Below, piece after piece: positions 58,416 through 64,000 of a DNA stretch of 64,000 nt (the stretch's first letter is position 1; each line of letters opens with the position of its first letter). A model generated the notes under the pieces. It had not been told where the DNA came from, searched no databases, and saw only the letters and a list, made by a program, of their open reading frames with translations. Made by a program: the position numbers and the translations under genes. This DNA is from Anabas testudineus (lineage: Eukaryota; Chordata; Actinopteri; Anabantiformes; Anabantidae): the NCBI RefSeq assembly GCF_900324465.2, contig NC_046615.1, positions 20,341,589-20,405,588 of the forward strand, read 5' to 3'.

Positions 58416-61406
58416 ATGAGCATCCCTGTGGTGGACTTTGGTGCGTACAGCCTCAGTGAGACAGATGTGACTGAGGAGCAGCTGCACAGTTTAGTCCAGG
58501 AGCTGAAAACTGCTTTTACACAAGTTGGAGTTGTTTTGCTGAAGAACACTGGGATCACTGAGGAGGAGGTGAGACCGACAGATCAAGTCAAAGTAGCGTG
58601 TAGTTTACTGGCAGAGCTGAATGCAGACTAACTGTCTTCTCTCCTGGTGTGTACTGTGAAGGTGGACCATGTTATGGACATATCCAAGACCTTCTTCCTG
58701 CAGCCAGATGAGCTGAAACAGCCCTTCCTCAGAGGCAGCTTCACCAACCTTCCCAACCACGGCTGGGTGCCTTTGGAGACTGAGAGGTATAATTCAGAAA
58801 GTGATTCATTACGTCCCGTCTGCACAATTTTCTGGTTTTACATTTAAATAACTTCGTTTCAGGTTGAACCCGCGTCGACCCGGTGACCTTAAGGAGGCGT
58901 TCAACATTGTTTCACTTCACCCTGACATAGTAATGAATGAAAGTTCAACTTTAGGTTTTCATACATCAGAGTTTTTTCATTTTGGATCCTTACTAATAAA
59001 CTAACCTGTCACTGACACGTCAACATCAGCATGAACAGGAACAAGAAACAGAAAATGACGTCCACCACAGAGCACTAAACAAAAACAACTTGAGATCTAC
59101 CCTTTAACCTTTATCAGTGTTTTTTGTCTGTATTTAGAGAAACTCGTCCTCTCTCAGACTATGTGCTCTTCCTAGTGACAGGACTTGGTTGGGTTTTTGA
59201 CAGCGCTGTCTGAATCTCCCATTAGGTCTCAACATTCTCCCCCAAATCACAGAGGAGGGTTGTTTTTAACTACCACACTTAAGTTTATTGAATTTCTTTA
59301 CATAAAATGTATGGATGTGTTTGTTTGAGCCTTTAGATGCTAACAGTATTAGATTATAGCTTCTAATTCTTTAATATTTCAAGCAATGTTTGAGGAGTTT
59401 TTATCTCTAATAACACACAAACACACCTCAGTCACTACTTATGGCTAAACATGACTCAGCATTTTCATCTGTGAACCTTTTTTGTTTGTTAATAAAGAGC
59501 TTAACGTAAGTTGGATTTTCAGTATAAAAGCACTAGTTAGTAAAAGCATGGTGCATGATCTTCATTATAGAAGTGCTTTTAGCTCTACTGTGTAATTTCC
59601 TAAGAAATTGCCTTTCCTAGTTAATATTATATATGTTTGTGTTAAAACATTAATACTAACAGACACACTTATCAGACCAGTTTTATATGTTACTGGTTTT
59701 AACCAGTAAGTAAATGATTACTCATTAAATAATTAAGCAGTGATGCAAAATGCACTGTAGCTTGGACAATCTGTGTTTTAAACATGCTCCAAACGTCAAC
59801 ACAGAAATGATGTCACACAGTTCAGTCTCTTCATGCAGATGTTGGAAATAAATATTACAAGTTAATTACTTTCCTACTGGAAATACAGCACATGCAGTCT
59901 GATCTGGGGTAAGACTTTAACGTCTTATTATTTCATTTTATTTTTGGCATTTTGCCTTTATTAACAGTGAGTTGCAGAGAGGCAGGAAGGAAACATCCCA
60001 TCACTAGTTAAACACAAGTTTTTTAAAGGGCGCTGGATTTTATTAATTCACGATTAACCACAAAGCTACTGATCATCAATGTTGCCACTAATGCTTAAAA
60101 TGTGTTTTTAACATATCAGTCTCAGCCTATTCTGATGCTCTAATGCTGCTCTGTTCTCTTGTAGAAATGGCCATCATCAGATCCTGTACAAGAGTTCAGG
60201 GACGTCCTGACGTCTTTCTACCTGCGCTGCAAAGTGCTGAGTCTGCGGGTTTTGAGAGTCATGGCCCTCAGCCTGGGTCTGGACCCAGAGGTGTTCCTGA
60301 ATGCACACAGCTTAATAGGAAGTACGTGCAGATCACAGCAGCCGCTGCTTTCTCTATGTTATCACTTTAGTTTTTCACTGTCTGCAGTGTCTTAGCATTG
60401 ACATTAGGAATCAGAACACTTGAAATGAGAGAAAATCCTAGTAACAGCATCAGGGATTAGTAAATAAACCTAATTTTGCAAGTCAGCAAAAACATTAAAA
60501 CTTCACAGCAGGACTGAAATTTAAAGGAGTTCTTTAAGAAACTTGTGACGGTGCTGTTGTGTCTCCTGTAGCTGATAAAAACGGTACAACTCTGCGGTCC
60601 CTCTGCTACCCACCAGTGGAACGTGACAAAGCAAAGGAGGGTCAGGTGCGATGTGGAGAGCATTCAGACTACGGCAGCATCACGCTGTTGTTCCAGAGCT
60701 GTGAAGGTCTGCAGGTAACTGGAACTGAAATATCCACCTCTCTGGATACATAAGAAGGCAGAGGGAAATTATAATGTGATAATAATAATAATTAAAAAAA
60801 GTGCAGATCAGTTCAAACAGGTGATGTGAGTCCTTAAGTGCTGCTGAAGACAATCACTGTCACATCTGCTGTTTGAGTTTAATCCTTTAACACAAACTTT
60901 ACTGAGTTATATTATTCTATTCTATTCTATTCTATAATAATATATCCTATTATTTAGAAATATTATGATATTTCCTGTCATGTAATTCACCCTACACTTG
61001 TTAATCTTCAGGTCCGTAGTCAGTCAGGGGAGTTCATCAATGCTCCAGCCATTCGTGGGACAGTTCTCATCAACATCGCTGACCTGATGCAGCGATGGAC
61101 CAGCGATCAGTTTGTGTCTGTGGTGAGTTAAGACAAACTTTGTGGGTCCTAACTTTTATTTTAAGCAAATGATGCCAATAATCTAAACAGGAGTTTCCTC
61201 GTCCTTTCTTGTCCCTTGTTCCTCAGCGCCACAGGGTTTTGTTGCCTCCCGTCGGAGACTCCAGCACACGTCAGTCTTTGGCTTTCTTCGTCCATCCAGA
61301 AGATGACGTTCTGATCACCTGCTGCGATGGCGCCAACAAATATCCTCCAATTACAGCTGGCGACTATCTGATGGAGCGCTTCAACCAATCATATGGGCAA
61401 AACTAA
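58416..61406 (+). CDS. 2-oxoglutarate/Fe(II)-dependent oxygenase, isopenicillin N synthase-like, copy 2
   Basis: Seven coding exons: 58416-58568, 58662-58786, 58863-58929, 60165-60321, 60572-60714, 61012-61122, 61227-61406. They give 936 nt, or 311 aa, with exon sizes identical to copy 1. The iron triad (His198, Asp200 in GEHSDYGS; His254 in SVRHRV) and Arg267/Ser269 (STRQSLAFF) are intact. Differences from copy 1 cluster in the N-terminal domain (VLLKNTGITEE; FLRGSFTNLPNHGW) and in exon 6 (VRSQSGEFINAPAI against VRKRSGEVICAPII), where substrate contacts may lie. Intron 3 is about 1.2 kb, longer than in copy 1. The exon 2 acceptor (TACTGTGAAG) is weak. An upstream in-frame ATG at 58341 exists but is not conserved in the other copies. 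Confidence 0.92.
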
Positions 61407-62277
61407 ATTTCTATCACACGTATTATACGTATAGGTGCTGGTCATATACGTATAGTCATTTTGCTGAAGTTCTATCATGGTGGGAGATACTTTCATGAAA
61501 AGGCTGAATATGTCGACATCATTGTATTTTCTATATAATCAGTGAGCCAATGATCAAAAGAAGAGATGCAATAAATAAATTACAAGTACAGACTTTATGA
61601 GCACTTTAGAATTAATAGGATTGTTCCTCTAACACCAGCTCATTTTTATTAAATTAAAAGATTTAAACATATACGTTATATTTGTATGTAAATTAGATAT
61701 AGCCTTCAGTCATCTGGTCTAAAGTTAGGAACTGCAGCTGAAGGACTGAGCGTTTTATGTAAGTGTGAAATAGAAGTTTTTTAGCTTAGTGTTTTTAAGG
61801 AACAGTTAAAAGTCTCAGCCACTTGAAAAACATCCTCTTAAGTGTTTAACTTGTAATTTTGAGTCCTAAATGTTGATTTGAATTGAGTCCCTGTTGTGAG
61901 AAAAGATCAAAATTACAAAAATAAATGGTTGATTTTCCACATAGAAAACTGGACTGAATCCACAGTTCAAGTTTAGTTTAGTTTTGTAACAGCTGGTCTT
62001 TGTCTTATGTATAACTGTTATAACGAAGGGGGGGTTGCTCTCTGTTTAATCGGTGATTTATGAAGACTTGTACATTTTTTAATAAACCATACTTTTGTCC
62101 GTGTACGTCTTTGCTCCTTCTTTTCACCTGTAAGTTAAACCAAGTAAATCTAATTAATTCACAAGGAGAATTCAAGGTCGCTCCACTTTCCCAAAAACAC
62201 TTCCAGGTATTCCTGAGCCATGAGATCTCTGGTTTAAAGATGCCAACATTCACTGTTTTATGTCAATTCTAGTGCAA

Positions 62278-62620
62278 CCAGGCAAAATTATAATTCAAGA
62301 TATTAGCAGTTACAATCTGACTTTGATATAATGTGTTTTTGACTAGTCAACATTTCAATTAAAGTTATCTGCAGCTCAGTTTTGCATGTCTGCAGTCTAA
62401 CTTCCAGATATCAAACTGACCACTTTAAAATGTAAGTTACATTCTTTAAATGTTATTTGCACTAATTATCTTTGTGGATGTCTCAAACTAAGATATAACT
62501 CATCACATTCATTCAACCATTCTCACTAGTCAGGATGCAGTTGAAAATATTTGTAACTGGAATTTTCACCAGTCAAAATGTTGTTGCAGATATGTTTTAT
62601 GGACTAGTCATAAATAATGT
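62278..62620. repeat. Degenerate ACTAGTCA-containing repeat
   Basis: Related words recur at 62341 (GACTAGTCAACATT), 62525 (ACTAGTCAGGATG), 62568 (ACCAGTCAAAATG) and 62602 (GACTAGTCATAAA), with phrases such as ATTAAAGTTATCTGCAG and CCAGATATC between them. It resembles a dispersed tandem-type repeat of fish genomes; the family name is unknown to me. Confidence 0.45.
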
Positions 62621-62839
62621 GCCGATTTTTTAAATGTAAACCAACTATTAAATATTAAAACAGCCTGACTTATTCTAAAATGTTTTCATGTTACATGCAA
62701 AGTGTCCCAGTGCGTCAGAATCTGATGACACATGACGACACAGGCTGACAAAGGAGCGATTGAAACACAAGAAGAAAAAGGACCAAAGAAAGTGAGTTCT
62801 GGAAATAACAAGGCAGCGACTGATCGTATCGTCAGCGTT

Positions 62840-62851
62840 AACAACAACAAC

Positions 62852-62909
<58 letters not shown>
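62840..62909. repeat. (AAC)n/(AAT)n microsatellite
   Basis: A few AAC units run into about 19 AAT units. Confidence 0.97.
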
Positions 62910-63195
62910 GAAAAAAACAATAATAATAAATACAAACTAGACTAATCGCGAGAACGCATGGATCCTGCCATGTGACGTAACTACTCCGGAGCTTTGGAAA
63001 CTAACGTTCACTAATTCTTCGACGCCACTGCGCAGCTTTCATAGGAGAGATGTTTAAATCCTGTTTTCAGTTCTTATAATACATCCATGTTGGACAGTGT
63101 GCGGATTGTTTAATGCTGCAAATCCGCCCTTAGGGACTTGTAGATACAGTTTCACAGTATCTGAATGTAGACAGCTCAATCTTCTCGTTTTTAAA

Positions 63196-64000
63196 ATGAG
63201 CATCCCTGTAGTGGACTTTGGTGCATACAGTCTGGATGAGACAGATGTTAGTGACAAGCAGCTGAGCAAGTTGAGCAACGAGCTGAAAACAGCTTTTACA
63301 GAAGTTGGATTTGTTTTTCTGGAGAACACTGGGATCACTGAGGAGGAGGTGAGTTCAACAAATCAGTCAAAGTAGCTGTGTAGCTGGTTGATGGTGCTGA
63401 ATGTAGACTGTCCCTCTTTAATCCTGCTGTGTGTGTGTGTTGGGGTAGGTGGACCATGTTATGGACATATGTAAGAAATTCTTCCTGCAGCCAGAGGAGC
63501 TGAAGCAGCCCTTCAGCAGGAAAAGCTTTGCCAACAATCCCAACCACGGCTGGGTGTCTTTGGAGACGGAGAGGTACCATCCACAAATGACACATTACTT
63601 CCTGTCTGCACAAATTACTGGTTTTACATTAAAGTGATGCTTTTTAGGTTGAACCCACGTCGACCCGGAGACCTAAAGGAGGCGTTCAACCTCACTTCAC
63701 TCCATCCTGACATAGTAATGATCCACTGCTGAACTTGGACTGTAGTTTTCAGCCATCAACGCCTCAGGAGATGTTGTTCATCTGTCTTTGACTGTGTCTT
63801 CTGTCAGTCTGAAGGTCAAAGTGTCAGCACATTTGTTTTGCACCAGATAATTGTTCTGTCTTCCTCTGTAGAAATGGCCGTCATCAGATGCTTTAAAGGG
63901 GTTCAAAGAGATCCAGACATCTTTCTTTATGCGCTGCAAAGAGCTGAGTCTGCGGGTGCTCCGAGTCATGGCCCTTAGTCTGGGTTTGGACCCAGAGGTG
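63196..64000 (+). CDS. 2-oxoglutarate/Fe(II)-dependent oxygenase, copy 3 (partial, cut by window end)
   Basis: Exons seen: 63196-63348, 63449-63573, 63648-63714, and 63872 running off the right edge. They encode about the first 158 residues of the same 311-aa protein. The start reads MSIPVVDFGAYSLDETDVSD. The exon sizes match copies 1 and 2. Exon 2 is identical in protein sequence to copy 1. Exon 3 ends FNLTSLHPDI rather than FNTASLHPDI. The part with the iron-binding residues lies outside the window, so activity cannot be judged. The annotation stops at the window edge, not at a real gene end. Confidence 0.92.
63268..63690 (+). repeat. Near-identical tract shared with oxygenase copy 1
   Basis: Partner of 55039-55459; introns as well as exons match, so the similarity is not due to protein constraint alone. 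Confidence 0.85.

Larger units (their letters stand above)
61407..63195. other. Spacer between oxygenase copies 2 and 3
   Basis: It contains the copy 2 3' UTR (AATAAA at about 61570-61575), AT-rich DNA, a degenerate ACTAGTCA repeat region, an AAT microsatellite and, from about 62970, the copy 3 promoter. No coding frame is supported. Confidence 0.5.

Noticed and set aside
58341-58418. Upstream in-frame ATG extending oxygenase copy 2 by 25 residues
   Set aside because: The extension is not conserved in copies 1 and 3, whereas MSIPVVDFGAYSL is shared by all three.
60905-60940. Pentanucleotide ATTCT repeat in oxygenase copy 2 intron 5
   Set aside because: It has only about four units; ordinary simple repeat, no reason to suspect an expansion.
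1-64000. CRISPR arrays, bacterial operons, insertion sequences
   Set aside because: Introns, vertebrate gene families and fish repeats throughout show eukaryotic nuclear DNA; no regularly spaced repeats were seen.

Overview
This window looks like vertebrate, almost certainly teleost (percomorph-like), nuclear DNA. Genes are split by short GT-AG introns. CA/GT microsatellites are abundant. Fragments of common fish repeats are present: a Tc1-like transposase, an L2/Rex1-type LINE, and the GGGCTGCAAC repeat. Proteins read exon by exon match vertebrate families nearly end to end. The species itself cannot be named from the sequence.

Layout. (1) 1-14.1 kb holds no protein-coding exon I can support. 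It is rich in microsatellites and carries two TGACGTCA elements, four perfect MEF2-type motifs and three minus-strand splice signals, so it resembles the 5' non-coding/promoter region of a minus-strand gene whose body lies left of the window. (2) 14.7-21.1 kb, minus: api5, 14 exons, 527 aa. (3) 21.4-23.4 kb: repeat-rich spacer with an LTR-like stretch and a decayed Tc1-like transposase. (4) 23.5-29.5 kb, minus: samm50, 15 exons, 469 aa. (5) 30.5-32.0 kb, minus: efcab10, 4 exons, 134 aa. (6) 32.5-32.9 kb, minus: uqcc6 (brawnin), 75 aa, with a LINE fragment in its probable 5' UTR intron. (7) 34.4-45.6 kb, plus: two tandem thymine-DNA glycosylase genes (415 and 448 aa). (8) 46.2-54.6 kb, minus: two tandem patatin-like phospholipase genes of the PNPLA2/3 group (424 and 511 aa). 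(9) 55.0 kb to the right edge, plus: three tandem genes for an isopenicillin-N-synthase-like 2-oxoglutarate/Fe(II) oxygenase (311 aa each; the third is cut by the window end).

How the genes relate. There is no operon logic. The interest lies in local duplication and divergence. The pnpla-samm50 neighbourhood matches human PNPLA3-SAMM50 (22q13) and tdg-uqcc6 matches human TDG-UQCC6 (12q23), so two human blocks are interleaved here. samm50 and uqcc6 both serve mitochondrial membrane assembly, tdg serves base-excision repair and DNA demethylation, and the pnpla genes serve lipid-droplet metabolism.

Most notable: the two TDG copies each carry a change at one of the two residues that restrain thymine excision (A145 and H151 in human TDG). 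The two PNPLA copies carry Phe and Val at the position of human PNPLA3 Ile148. The oxygenase array has a roughly 420 bp tract, introns included, that is almost identical between copies 1 and 3 and looks like gene conversion.
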